Origin: Algoriphagus sp. CAU 1675
GTDB lineage: Bacteria; Bacteroidota; Bacteroidia; Cytophagales; Cyclobacteriaceae
Assembly: GCF_029222925.1 (NCBI RefSeq)
Contig: NZ_JARHUI010000001.1
Span: 620,986-684,985, forward strand
Direction: 5' to 3'
DNA length: 64,000 bases
The number at the start of each line of letters is the position of its first letter. Within the stretch, counting starts at the first letter, position 1. The notes beneath the pieces were generated by a model that saw only the letters and a list, made by a program, of their open reading frames with translations, was not told the origin of the DNA and did no database searches. A program made the translations under genes and the position numbers. Below are positions 8,762 through 15,978 of this stretch, in pieces.

Positions 8762-9013
8762 ATGAAAAAGAATTATTTGGGCTTCATAGCTCTGGCAATT
8801 GTTAAAGTATTTGTTTTTAACCTTGATCCAACGCCCGTTAAAGCAGGGAAAACTTATCTTAAAGAAATAGAAGCGACAATTGTTTATGGGACAACAGGCG
8901 AAGGAGGAGTTGAAATTGCAGGAGTCGAGATTCCAGTTGGGTTGACTGGTTCATTTGGAACTGATCCGATTGGAGTTTTCGAAAAATTGCTCTTGGGCTT
9001 TAGCTACCTGTGA
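8762..9013 (+). CDS. Small secreted peptide precursor (NVEALA-like), probably frameshifted
   Basis: The 83-residue product has a positively charged start (MKKNYLGFIALAI) and a hydrophobic signal-like segment, then a glycine-rich part with no cysteine. It resembles the short NVEALA-type exported peptides of Bacteroidetes in size, leader and context, but the match is loose. The C-terminal end EKLLLGFSYL looks unnatural: the +1 frame from about 8976 reads FSKNCSWALATC and continues DDSQAGYTPFD to a TAA at 9045-9047, giving two cysteines like the Cys-containing partner peptide at 10428. One missing T in the run at 8976-8979 would join the frames. The gene precedes a propeller lipoprotein and shares a repeated leader with the second peptide. 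Confidence 0.6.
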   Translation: MKKNYLGFIALAIVKVFVFNLDPTPVKAGKTYLKEIEATIVYGTTGEGGVEIAGVEIPVGLTGSFGTDPIGVFEKLLLGFSYL

Positions 9014-9127
9014 TGATAGTCAAGCGGGATATACTCCTTTTGATTAAAGAATGGCCGGATTTCACTTTGTCAGCCCAGATTTTTCTTTCTCTTCTTCTTT
9101 TAAGTCTTTACTAGGTTTTGTTATAAA

Positions 9128-10327
9128 ATGAGAAGTTTTGCTTTAATTTTATTAGTGTTTGTTTTTTTCGCTTGTGCTAAAGAAAATTCATTCGACAGCT
9201 ATAATTCGCTAAAAGAGGGTTTAATTAATATTAAAGTAGAGGATTTAAACTTCCGAAAATCCATAGTGATTGATTCAATTTTTAATATTAATAAAATTGT
9301 AAAATTAGAGTCAAATGAAGATTCTTTCATAGGTTCCTACGATAAAATACTGATTGATGAGGATCGTATTTTCATCATGGATTCAAGTATTTCCTTCTCG
9401 ATATTTGTTTTTGACTTTAGCGGAAATTTTCTTTTCAAGATTTTTTCTTTCGGAGAGGGTCCTGACGAATATCTTGAATTAAGAGATTTTACTCTATCTT
9501 CTGCTAATAATACAATTGATATTTTGGATTTTGGAGGGAAGAAAATCCTGAGTTTTAGCAAGGAAAATGGAGAGTTGTTAGATGTCAAATATATTGATGT
9601 AAACACATATTTTAGATCTTTTGAAAGAATTGGCAATGGTTATATCTTCAGCCATGCAAATACTTGTGGTTTTATAGAAGATTGTTTTAATGTTTCTTTT
9701 TGGTCTGATGACTTGATCCTTGAGTCAAGATCATTTGAAATGAATGAGTATCTTAAAGGATATGATTTTAAAGGCGATCCACAATTTTCCCGGAGTTATG
9801 ATCGAGTATTCTACAAAGAAATTTTCAGTGATACCATTTACGAAGTTCAACAAGATTCCAAGCAGCTGAGAACTGCATTTTCAATTGATTTTGGCAAGTT
9901 TAGGTTGCCGGATGATTTTAAATATTCTCGAAAAAACTCAAATCTTGCCGAAGCCCTTCAATATTCATTAAATGAAAATATGACACTTGGAATCAAGGAT
10001 TTCTTTGTGTCAGATCAGTATCTTTATTTTACCTATGGGACACCAGGATTAAGAGAAGTTTTAATTGATTTAAAAACTTTGGACAATGTTTCCTTTCAGC
10101 GGTATATTACATCCAACTTTCTCTATACTGGAACCGTACGTGCAATACATAAAAATCAATTGGTGAAAGTGATTTCTTCTGAAGAAATAATTTCCATAGT
10201 AAGTAAATTTTATAATACTAAAGATTCTCTAAAAATACGACAGGAGTATAATGAATTTTATACTTTGGCTAAAGATATTGATTCTGGTTCCAATGGACTA
10301 ATAACATTTTTGGATCCAGATTTTTAA
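9128..10327 (+). CDS. 6-bladed beta-propeller lipoprotein
   Basis: This 399-residue protein has a lipobox with C16 (FFAC). The body shows the repeated pattern of the Bacteroidetes 6-bladed beta-propeller family: IDSIFNINKIVKLE, KILIDEDRIFIMD, FVFDFSGNFLFKIFSFGEGP, FTLSSANNTIDILDF and so on. The FGEGPDEY turn after the first blades is typical of this family. These proteins are surface or periplasmic and are often found next to small NVEALA-type peptides, as here. No enzymatic residues are recognised, so a binding or sensing role is likely. The gene is AT-rich like the rest of this locus and unlike the neighbouring htpG, which fits an accessory, possibly acquired, segment. Confidence 0.75.
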   Translation: MRSFALILLVFVFFACAKENSFDSYNSLKEGLINIKVEDLNFRKSIVIDSIFNINKIVKLESNEDSFIGSYDKILIDEDRIFIMDSSISFSIFVFDFSGNFLFKIFSFGEGPDEYLELRDFTLSSANNTIDILDFGGKKILSFSKENGELLDVKYIDVNTYFRSFERIGNGYIFSHANTCGFIEDCFNVSFWSDDLILESRSFEMNEYLKGYDFKGDPQFSRSYDRVFYKEIFSDTIYEVQQDSKQLRTAFSIDFGKFRLPDDFKYSRKNSNLAEALQYSLNENMTLGIKDFFVSDQYLYFTYGTPGLREVLIDLKTLDNVSFQRYITSNFLYTGTVRAIHKNQLVKVISSEEIISIVSKFYNTKDSLKIRQEYNEFYTLAKDIDSGSNGLITFLDPDF

Positions 10328-10363
10328 TTAGGTTAAATAAAATTATTTATTAAGTGATTGTAT

Positions 10364-10410
10364 GTTTAGTTTAAGTTTTTAACGCTAAAGCTTTTTAATT
10401 GATTTATTAA
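10364..10410 (+). repeat. Leader repeat, copy 2
   Basis: This copy differs from the one at 8697-8743 at four of 47 positions. The palindrome core is TTTAACGCTAAA (10378-10389), one base off perfect, again followed by G and CTTTTTA and again about 30 bases before a small-peptide start codon. Confidence 0.7.
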
Positions 10411-10427
10411 TCTTTAAAATTTAAGTT

Positions 10428-10694
10428 ATGAAATCAAAATTATTAGCCCTAGGAGGCCTGTTACTCCTTCTATTTGCTCTTGAATTTTCTATTAACCTCG
10501 TTTCAAATAGAGGAGCGGAACTATCCACAATATTTAATATGACCAATGCGCAAAGTCTGGATGATGAAGGTGGTGGTGAAAAGACAGAGTGGTTTTATTT
10601 TGACTGTGAATATGTTCAAGGAAAGTATTGCAGCTCTGTTTCGAGTGATTCATCATGCGGTAAATCAAAGACAAAGCCTCTTGGGGCTTGTTGA
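10428..10694 (+). CDS. Small secreted Cys-containing peptide precursor (NVEALA-like)
   Basis: The 88-residue product begins with a signal segment (KLLALGGLLLLLFALEF) and contains NMTNAQSLDDEGGG at 37-50, which lines up with the N-x-E-A-L-A region that names the NVEALA family. The mature part has four cysteines (C60, C68, C77 and the final residue C88), suggesting disulfide bonds after export. It sits between the propeller lipoprotein and a DUF4221 lipoprotein, and its leader duplicates that of the peptide gene at 8762. The role is unknown; signalling, toxin or surface-binding roles are all possible. Confidence 0.65.
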   Translation: MKSKLLALGGLLLLLFALEFSINLVSNRGAELSTIFNMTNAQSLDDEGGGEKTEWFYFDCEYVQGKYCSSVSSDSSCGKSKTKPLGAC

Positions 10695-10755
10695 AAAAGA
10701 TTATTTGTAAAATCCGGCTCAGAGATTAACTCTGGGCTGGAATATTTTTATCCGA

Positions 10756-11913
10756 ATGAAACAATATAAATTCTTCTTAAAAAGTAAATTAGTTCTATTT
10801 ATAATTTCAAGTTTTTGTTTTGGGTCTTGCGATGATTCAGCTAAAAAGGATGTCGTTTTTAAGACCTCCATTCAGCCGAAATACATTGATACCGGCAAAT
10901 CTCTTGGCCAATTTTATTTTTTTAATCAGGTACGAAACGATTCTCTTTTTCTGTTCAATGTATTTAATCAATCATTGGAAGTAGTGGATCTTCGGGTAGA
11001 TTCAATCATCCATTCTTTTAAATTTGAATTCAATGGGTTAAACGCTGTGAATGATATCAGTAGCTTCTATTTTCACAACAAAGACTCCATTTTCTTAGCT
11101 GAAGAAAATTCGGCTATTGTTTTAGTAAATGGTAAAGGGGAATTAAAGAAAAGGTTCACGGACTTAGAAGGTAGTTTAGAGTCTGTTGAGAGAGCTGAAT
11201 TGTACGATAACCAGCCTTCATTTAGATTTAGTTCCCAGCTTATATTTAATCCGTCCCAAGATGAATTGTTGCTGTACTTTATGAGCTTTGATCAAACTGA
11301 AAAGAGAAAAATTTTTGCTTCTTACTCCTTAAATTCTGGTGAATCCAGATCATTACCTATTTACTATCCAGAAATTTATCAAGAACGGAGATTGGATTTG
11401 AGCAAGCTTTTTCTTACTTCCGCTACAATGGATAGTGAAGGTTTTGCCTATATTTTTTCTGGAAGCCCAATGGTTTATCGATATAGCTATAGCGAGAATA
11501 AAGTGACTTCAGTTGAAGCCAATCCTCCATGGAAAAAGACTGTGGCAGATCATATCCCTTTTGGTGAAATGAGCACAGAAGAAAAGCAGGCTTTCATGGC
11601 GGACAATCCTTTTTACTATAAGATTTATTTTGATCCTTATCGAAATTTATATTACAGGTTAAGTAGTCCACCAAGACCAAATTCATATGAAGATGACTTT
11701 CATTACGTGAATTATAATAAGATTTTGGTATCTGTTCTTGATAAAGATTTAAGGCACATCTCCGATTTTTTCTTACCGAAGGAGAATATTTATAATGTTG
11801 GGTTCTCTTTTATTACTTCTGAAGGTTTATGGATCAGCTACAACAGTAAGAATCAAACTGATGAGCAATTTATTAAAGGGGATTTAATTACAATAGAAGA
11901 ATTTGTTCCCTAA
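10756..11913 (+). CDS. DUF4221 family propeller-like lipoprotein
   Basis: This 385-residue protein has a signal segment with the lipoprotein cysteine at C25 (FGSC). The body resembles the DUF4221 family of Bacteroidetes: FFNQVRNDSLFLFNVFNQSL, LFLTSATMDSEGFAYIFSG, and the characteristic FDPYRNLYYRLSSPP late in the chain, followed by ILVSVLDKDLRHISDF. Repeated strands suggest a propeller. The second DUF4221 gene in this window (58828-59982) shares the YDSYRNVYYRFGFP form of this motif. It follows the small peptide by 61 bases and is probably on the same transcript. No activity is known. Confidence 0.75.
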   Translation: MKQYKFFLKSKLVLFIISSFCFGSCDDSAKKDVVFKTSIQPKYIDTGKSLGQFYFFNQVRNDSLFLFNVFNQSLEVVDLRVDSIIHSFKFEFNGLNAVNDISSFYFHNKDSIFLAEENSAIVLVNGKGELKKRFTDLEGSLESVERAELYDNQPSFRFSSQLIFNPSQDELLLYFMSFDQTEKRKIFASYSLNSGESRSLPIYYPEIYQERRLDLSKLFLTSATMDSEGFAYIFSGSPMVYRYSYSENKVTSVEANPPWKKTVADHIPFGEMSTEEKQAFMADNPFYYKIYFDPYRNLYYRLSSPPRPNSYEDDFHYVNYNKILVSVLDKDLRHISDFFLPKENIYNVGFSFITSEGLWISYNSKNQTDEQFIKGDLITIEEFVP

Positions 11914-11946
11914 TTTTTTTGACGAGCTTGATCATAATCTTAAAAT

Positions 11947-11970
11947 AACCCCAGACCATCGGGGATTTTT
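11947..11970 (+). terminator. Probable terminator after DUF4221 gene
   Basis: A short CCCC/GGGG stem around AGACCATC is followed by ATTTTT. It is weak but lies 34 bases after the stop, where the transcript should end. Confidence 0.5.
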
Positions 11971-12010
11971 CATTCCCCACCCCCGTACTAGGCTATTTGG
12001 GAAATTCCTT

Positions 12011-12018
12011 TATTTTTG
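12011..12018 (+). promoter_or_regulatory. -7 element for the Rrf2 gene
   Basis: TATTTTTG fits the Bacteroidetes -7 consensus TAnnTTTG exactly. It ends three bases before the ATG at 12022, so the transcript would start at or near the start codon and be leaderless or nearly so. No clear -33 TTG is seen at the right distance. Confidence 0.35.
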
Positions 12019-12021
12019 AAT

Positions 12022-12438
12022 ATGCTTTCCAAAAAGACCAAGTATGCCTTGCATGCCCTAACCTACCTGGGCAAACATAAAGATGAAGGAACTGTCCTGA
12101 TTCATGATATCGCAGAAGAGTACGGCATTTCTCATAAGTTTTTGGAAAACATCCTGCTCGAACTCCGAAAGGCAGGCTATCTCGGCAGCAAGAAAGGAAA
12201 GGGTGGAGGATATTACCTGATCAAAGAGCCCAAAGACATTCCCCTTTCCCGTATCATCCGCCTCTTGGATGGCCCCATTGCCCTGCTTCCCTGCGTGAGC
12301 CTCAACTACTACGAACCTTGCTCCGAATGCAAAGATGAATTCAAATGTGGGATAAATAAGGTGATGGTTCAGGTTCGAGACGAAACGCTTAAAATACTGG
12401 AAAACAAGAGTTTAGCAGATATTTTGTCTGGAGAATAA
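12022..12438 (+). CDS. Rrf2 family transcriptional regulator (sulfur assimilation)
   Basis: This 138-residue regulator (ATG at 12022; the frame also allows a TTG two codons earlier) has the Rrf2 winged-helix start MLSKKTKYALHALTYL, the recognition helix region HKFLENILLELRKAGYL and the wing SKKGKGGGYYL. It carries four cysteines, C91, C100, C103 and C109, in the region where IscR-type members bind an iron-sulfur cluster. It lies directly before the sulfate-reduction genes, like CymR-type regulators of cysteine synthesis. An inverted repeat just downstream (12451-12479) and a related box before the sulfite reductase gene are likely binding sites. The ligand, cysteine pathway signal or Fe-S status, is inferred. 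Confidence 0.88.
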   Translation: MLSKKTKYALHALTYLGKHKDEGTVLIHDIAEEYGISHKFLENILLELRKAGYLGSKKGKGGGYYLIKEPKDIPLSRIIRLLDGPIALLPCVSLNYYEPCSECKDEFKCGINKVMVQVRDETLKILENKSLADILSGE

Positions 12439-12450
12439 AATTTTTTTCCA

Positions 12451-12479
12451 ATAAACCCTATAAAATAAATAGGGTTTAT
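12451..12479 (+). promoter_or_regulatory. 11-base inverted repeat, probable Rrf2 operator
   Basis: ATAAACCCTAT and its exact complement ATAGGGTTTAT are separated by seven bases. The repeat ends just before a TACTTTTG -7 box, so a bound protein would cover the -33 region of the promoter for the sulfate-reduction genes. A shorter version, AACCC-ATA-GGGTT, precedes the sulfite reductase gene. It lacks a T-run and so is unlikely to be a terminator. Confidence 0.55.
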
Positions 12480-12480
12480 A

Positions 12481-12488
12481 TACTTTTG
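12481..12488 (+). promoter_or_regulatory. -7 element for DUF2061-cysH-cysDN unit
   Basis: TACTTTTG matches TAnnTTTG. The first start codon, ATG at 12513, lies 24 bases downstream. It abuts the inverted repeat at 12451-12479. Confidence 0.4.
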
Positions 12489-12512
12489 AGACTTCAACCT
12501 GTCAGTAGTTTT

Positions 12513-12785
12513 ATGATTTTAGATCAGCCTATCAAAAAATGGTTCGTCTCCAAGAAGGGGTCAGACAGTAATCTTAAAAGTTTGTTGAAGTCTATTTCCT
12601 GGAGAATTGTCGGCACGCTCGACACCATCATTATTTCTTTTCTAGTTACCGGACAATTGACCATGGCTCTTTCCATAGGTTCTGTTGAGGTGGTTTCCAA
12701 AATCCTCCTTTACTACCTCCATGAAAGAGTGTGGGAGTCTGCTACCAAATCAAAAATCAATGAACCGGAAAAAGAATATGCTTGA
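12513..12785 (+). CDS. DUF2061 membrane protein
   Basis: The product is a 90-residue membrane protein of the DUF2061 family: LLKSISWRIVGTLDTIIISF, then LTMALSIGSVEVVSKILLYYLHERVW. It has two hydrophobic segments. ATG at 12513 is preferred over the upstream TTG because that TTG lies inside the promoter box. The gene ends eight bases inside the start of cysH, so they are translationally coupled. DUF2061 genes are repeatedly found in sulfate-assimilation operons of Bacteroidetes; the function is unknown, with a part in sulfate or sulfite handling inferred from context. Confidence 0.85.
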   Translation: MILDQPIKKWFVSKKGSDSNLKSLLKSISWRIVGTLDTIIISFLVTGQLTMALSIGSVEVVSKILLYYLHERVWESATKSKINEPEKEYA

Positions 12786-13464
12786 ACTCGAAGAAAGGCT
12801 AGAGCAACTGAATCCTGTTGAAGGCTTGACCTTGCTGGCTGATCTGTTTTCCGGGAAAGTTGTTTTTTCTACTTCCTTGGGTCAGGAGGATCAGGTGATC
12901 ACTCAAATGATTGCTTCCCAAAACCTTCCCATCCGGATATTTTCCTTCGATACAGGCCGCCTTTTCCCCGAAACCCTGGATTTATTGGCCCGGACAGAAA
13001 GTAAATACAAGACAAAGATTCAGGTCTATTATCCCAATACCTCCGCTGTGGAGAACTGGGTACAGGAACATGGGATCAATGGCTTTTATGAATCTGTGGA
13101 AAATAGGAAGTCCTGTTGCTATGTCCGTAAAGTTGAGCCTTTGAAAAGGGCATTGGCTGGAAATGAAGTTTGGGTCACTGGACTTAGGGCGGAGCAAAGT
13201 CCCAACCGGAGTGCCATGAAGCGGATCGAATGGGACGAGGCCAACCAGATCCTCAAATACAATCCCTTGCTGGACTGGACCTATGAACAAATGATCCAAT
13301 ACCTGAATGAAAATAACATTCCCTACAATCCATTGCATGACAGGGGTTTTATCAGCATCGGATGCGCTCCTTGTACCCGGGCTCTATTGCCGGGGGAGGA
13401 TGCCCGGGCCGGCCGCTGGTGGTGGGAAGAATCCAAAAAAGAATGTGGACTTCATTCCAGGTAG
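12778..13464 (+). CDS. cysH: Adenylylsulfate (APS) reductase
   Basis: This 228-residue enzyme reduces activated sulfate to sulfite with thioredoxin in the cytoplasm. It has the PP-loop STSLGQEDQV (31-40), the SFDTGRLFPET substrate motif and the C-terminal catalytic cysteine C223 in ECGLH. The two cysteine pairs C113-C114 and C196-x2-C199 are the ligands of a 4Fe-4S cluster, which marks the enzyme as APS rather than PAPS reductase. This fits the absence of an APS kinase gene nearby. The ATG at 12778 overlaps the end of the DUF2061 gene; the longer frame upstream is an overlap artefact. Confidence 0.93.
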   Translation: MLELEERLEQLNPVEGLTLLADLFSGKVVFSTSLGQEDQVITQMIASQNLPIRIFSFDTGRLFPETLDLLARTESKYKTKIQVYYPNTSAVENWVQEHGINGFYESVENRKSCCYVRKVEPLKRALAGNEVWVTGLRAEQSPNRSAMKRIEWDEANQILKYNPLLDWTYEQMIQYLNENNIPYNPLHDRGFISIGCAPCTRALLPGEDARAGRWWWEESKKECGLHSR

Positions 13465-13608
13465 CAGTAGACAGTTTGCAGATTAGTTGGTCAACACCCG
13501 AAAGGGCTATAGAGAAGACCTTGAATTTGTGTAAAACATCTATTCCTGAAAACTGAAAATCGCTTGTCGAGTAAGTCCGAAATCAAATATCAGAAATCAA
13601 AAATGACT

Positions 13609-14508
13609 ATGTCAAACCTATTTATACCCAATCCCAAAGAAGCAGAGTCCATACATATCCTTCGGGAAGTGGCCGCTCAATTTGAACGTCCGGTTTTGTT
13701 GTTTTCCGGAGGAAAGGATTCTATCACCTTAGTGAGGCTGGCTCAAAAAGCCTTTTTCCCTGCGAAAATCCCTTTTCCTTTATTGCATGTGGATACCGGA
13801 CACAACTTCCCGGAAACTATTGAGTTTCGAGACCAATTGGTGGAAGAACTCGGTCTGGAATTGATCGTCCGTAAGGTACAGGACTCCATAGATCAAGGAA
13901 AAGTCAGGGAAGAGAGAGGCCGATATGCCAGCCGAAACAGTCTTCAGACGACCACCCTTCTGGATGCCATCGAGGAGTTCAAGTTTGATGCATGTATTGG
14001 AGGTGCCAGACGGGATGAAGAAAAAGCCCGTGCGAAGGAACGTGTATTTTCCGTTCGGGATGACTTCGGACAATGGGACGAGAAAAATCAGCGTCCGGAA
14101 TTATTCGACATGCTTAATGGCAAGATTCACGTGGGGCAAAACGTTCGTGTGTTCCCGATTTCCAACTGGACCGAACTGGATGTCTGGGAGTATATCCGAA
14201 CAGAGGACATCAAAATCCCAAGCATCTACTTTGCCCACAAGCGGGAAGTGTTTTTCCGAGATGGACTGATTTGGACGGCCAATGAGCATGTCTTTCGGGA
14301 AGACCATGAAGCAGTGGAAGAACGTATGGTCCGATTCCGGACCGTGGGTGATATGACCTGTACGGCAGCAGTGCTCTCGGAGGCAACTTCCCTGGATGAT
14401 GTGGTTTCCGAAATCAGGCAATCCACTATTTCCGAAAGGGGAGCAAGGATTGATGACAAGCGATCCGAAGCTGCCATGGAGACCAGAAAAAAGGTAGGAT
14501 ACTTTTAA
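13609..14508 (+). CDS. cysD: Sulfate adenylyltransferase subunit 2
   Basis: This 299-residue subunit forms APS from ATP and sulfate together with the CysN GTPase. It shows the ATP-binding SGGKDS near residue 35, HVDTGHNFPET, the GGARRDEEKARAKERVFS segment and the late MVRFRTVGDMTCTAAV and RGARIDDKRSEAAME motifs, all typical of CysD. ATG at 13609 gives a length close to the 302 residues of the E. coli protein; ATG at 13603 is an equal alternative, while the TTG at 13564 adds unrelated residues. It follows cysH by 144 bases with no terminator and precedes cysN. Confidence 0.95.
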   Translation: MSNLFIPNPKEAESIHILREVAAQFERPVLLFSGGKDSITLVRLAQKAFFPAKIPFPLLHVDTGHNFPETIEFRDQLVEELGLELIVRKVQDSIDQGKVREERGRYASRNSLQTTTLLDAIEEFKFDACIGGARRDEEKARAKERVFSVRDDFGQWDEKNQRPELFDMLNGKIHVGQNVRVFPISNWTELDVWEYIRTEDIKIPSIYFAHKREVFFRDGLIWTANEHVFREDHEAVEERMVRFRTVGDMTCTAAVLSEATSLDDVVSEIRQSTISERGARIDDKRSEAAMETRKKVGYF

Positions 14509-14518
14509 CCTTTATCTA

Positions 14519-14539
14519 TGCTGCTCTCAAGAAGCAGCA
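14519..14539 (+). other. Intercistronic stem-loop between cysD and cysN
   Basis: TGCTGCT and AGCAGCA pair around a seven-base loop eleven bases after the cysD stop. There is no T-run, so it is more likely an mRNA processing or stability element than a terminator. Confidence 0.4.
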
Positions 14540-14604
14540 CCCACAAAAATCATGTCCTGCATCTAGGGGGCCGGGGCAACAAACCAATAAATAGAAAATG
14601 TAAA

Positions 14605-15867
14605 ATGGATATACAAGGAAGAAAATTGATCAAAATCGCCACAGCCGGATCTGTGGATGATGGGAAAAGCACCCTGATCGGACGCCTGCTTTACGATACC
14701 AATTCCCTGACCACTGACAAGATTGAGGCAATCGAGCGGAGCAGCAGGCAAAGAGGCTACGATTACCTGGATTTTTCTTTGGCTACCGATGGCTTGGTTG
14801 CAGAAAGGGAGCAGGGTATTACTATTGACGTGGCACATATTTATTTTTCCACAAACAAGACCAATTTCATCATTGCAGATACTCCAGGCCATGTGGAATA
14901 TACCCGAAACATGGTGACCGGGGCTTCCACTTCTCAGGTAGCCATTATTCTGATCGATGCTCGAAAGGGAGTGATTGAACAGACTTATAGGCATTTCTTT
15001 ATCAGCAACCTGCTGCGAATTTCACATGTTGTTGTAGCGGTCAACAAGATGGATTTGGTGGAGTATGAGGAAGATGTGTTTCTGAAGATCAAGGCAGATT
15101 TTGACCAGCTCGTAGCAAAGAGTGATTTCAATGAGGATCAAATTACATTTATCCCTGTTTCCGCCTTGAAAGGTGAAAATGTAACCCGCCCGTCTGAACA
15201 TATGTCTTGGTATGTTGGGAATACCCTATTGGACCATTTGGAGGTTTTAGAGCCAGAGGACCTTCAGCAAAGTAATTTGGCCAGATTCCCTGTTCAATAT
15301 GTGATTCGCCCAAAGACAGAAGCCTATCATGATTTTCGTGGCTTTTCTGGGAAACTTTATGGTGGCAAGTTTCAAGTGGGTGATGCGGTGACTGTATTGC
15401 CATCTGGAAATGAGTCTAGAATTAAAGGCATCCATTTTTTTGATCAGGAGCTGGAAGAAGTTGCGCCAGGATCTTCCGTAGTAATCACTTTGGAAGATGA
15501 AGTGGATTGCAGTAGAGGAGATATGATCGTGAAAAAGGGTGAAGAGCCCAGAAGTGAGAAGATCCTCTCGGCTACAATTTGTCAGGTAAACAGCAAGCCC
15601 CTACGTGTAGGCCAAAAGTACATCCTGCAACATGGGGTAAACCGCGTCCTTGCGAAGGTGGATCATATTGAAGCAAAAGTCCATGCAGACTTTTCAGGGG
15701 AGGAAGAAAGTGAGCAATTGAAACTGAATGATATCGGAAGAGTTCACTTCCGCCTAAGCAAATCCATTCATATGGATTCCTATCAAAGCAATAAATCCAA
15801 TGGGGCCTTTATCCTGATTGATGAGGGGACTTTTGACACGGTAAGTGTGGGGTTCATTGAAAATTGA
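14605..15867 (+). CDS. cysN: Sulfate adenylyltransferase subunit 1 (GTPase)
   Basis: This 420-residue GTPase drives APS formation by CysD. It has the G1 loop GSVDDGKST, the switch segment AEREQGITIDVAH, DTPGHVEYTRNMVTGAS, and the G4 motif NKMD. The C-terminal two barrels follow the EF-Tu-like pattern. It is not fused to an APS kinase (CysC) domain, which agrees with the APS-type reductase encoded upstream. ATG at 14605 begins the conserved region; the 29 residues that an upstream ATG would add overlap the intercistronic hairpin and look non-native. Confidence 0.95.
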   Translation: MDIQGRKLIKIATAGSVDDGKSTLIGRLLYDTNSLTTDKIEAIERSSRQRGYDYLDFSLATDGLVAEREQGITIDVAHIYFSTNKTNFIIADTPGHVEYTRNMVTGASTSQVAIILIDARKGVIEQTYRHFFISNLLRISHVVVAVNKMDLVEYEEDVFLKIKADFDQLVAKSDFNEDQITFIPVSALKGENVTRPSEHMSWYVGNTLLDHLEVLEPEDLQQSNLARFPVQYVIRPKTEAYHDFRGFSGKLYGGKFQVGDAVTVLPSGNESRIKGIHFFDQELEEVAPGSSVVITLEDEVDCSRGDMIVKKGEEPRSEKILSATICQVNSKPLRVGQKYILQHGVNRVLAKVDHIEAKVHADFSGEEESEQLKLNDIGRVHFRLSKSIHMDSYQSNKSNGAFILIDEGTFDTVSVGFIEN

Positions 15868-15905
15868 TAAATCTCGATAAACCCCTTTTTAAGGAAACTT
15901 AAACC

Positions 15906-15929
15906 AGTCCGGTCTATCCCGGGCTTTTT
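15906..15929 (+). terminator. Terminator after cysN
   Basis: AGTCCGG pairs with CCGGGCT (one G-U pair) around a six-base loop and is followed by TTTT. It separates the cysH-D-N unit from the sulfite reductase unit. Confidence 0.6.
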
Positions 15930-15950
15930 ATTCAAACCTAAAACCTACAA

Positions 15951-15963
15951 AACCCATAGGGTT
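15951..15963 (+). promoter_or_regulatory. Palindromic box before sulfite reductase gene
   Basis: AACCC-ATA-GGGTT lies 15 bases before the start codon at 15979. Its right half, ATAGGGTT, is shared with the inverted repeat at 12451-12479, which suggests that one regulator, probably the Rrf2 protein, controls both units. Confidence 0.45.
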
Positions 15964-15978
15964 ATTAAATAAAAGCCT

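Noticed and set aside
12451..12479. The inverted repeat as a terminator for the Rrf2 gene
   Set aside because: It is followed by a -7 box and not by a T-run, and a shorter version recurs before the sulfite reductase gene.
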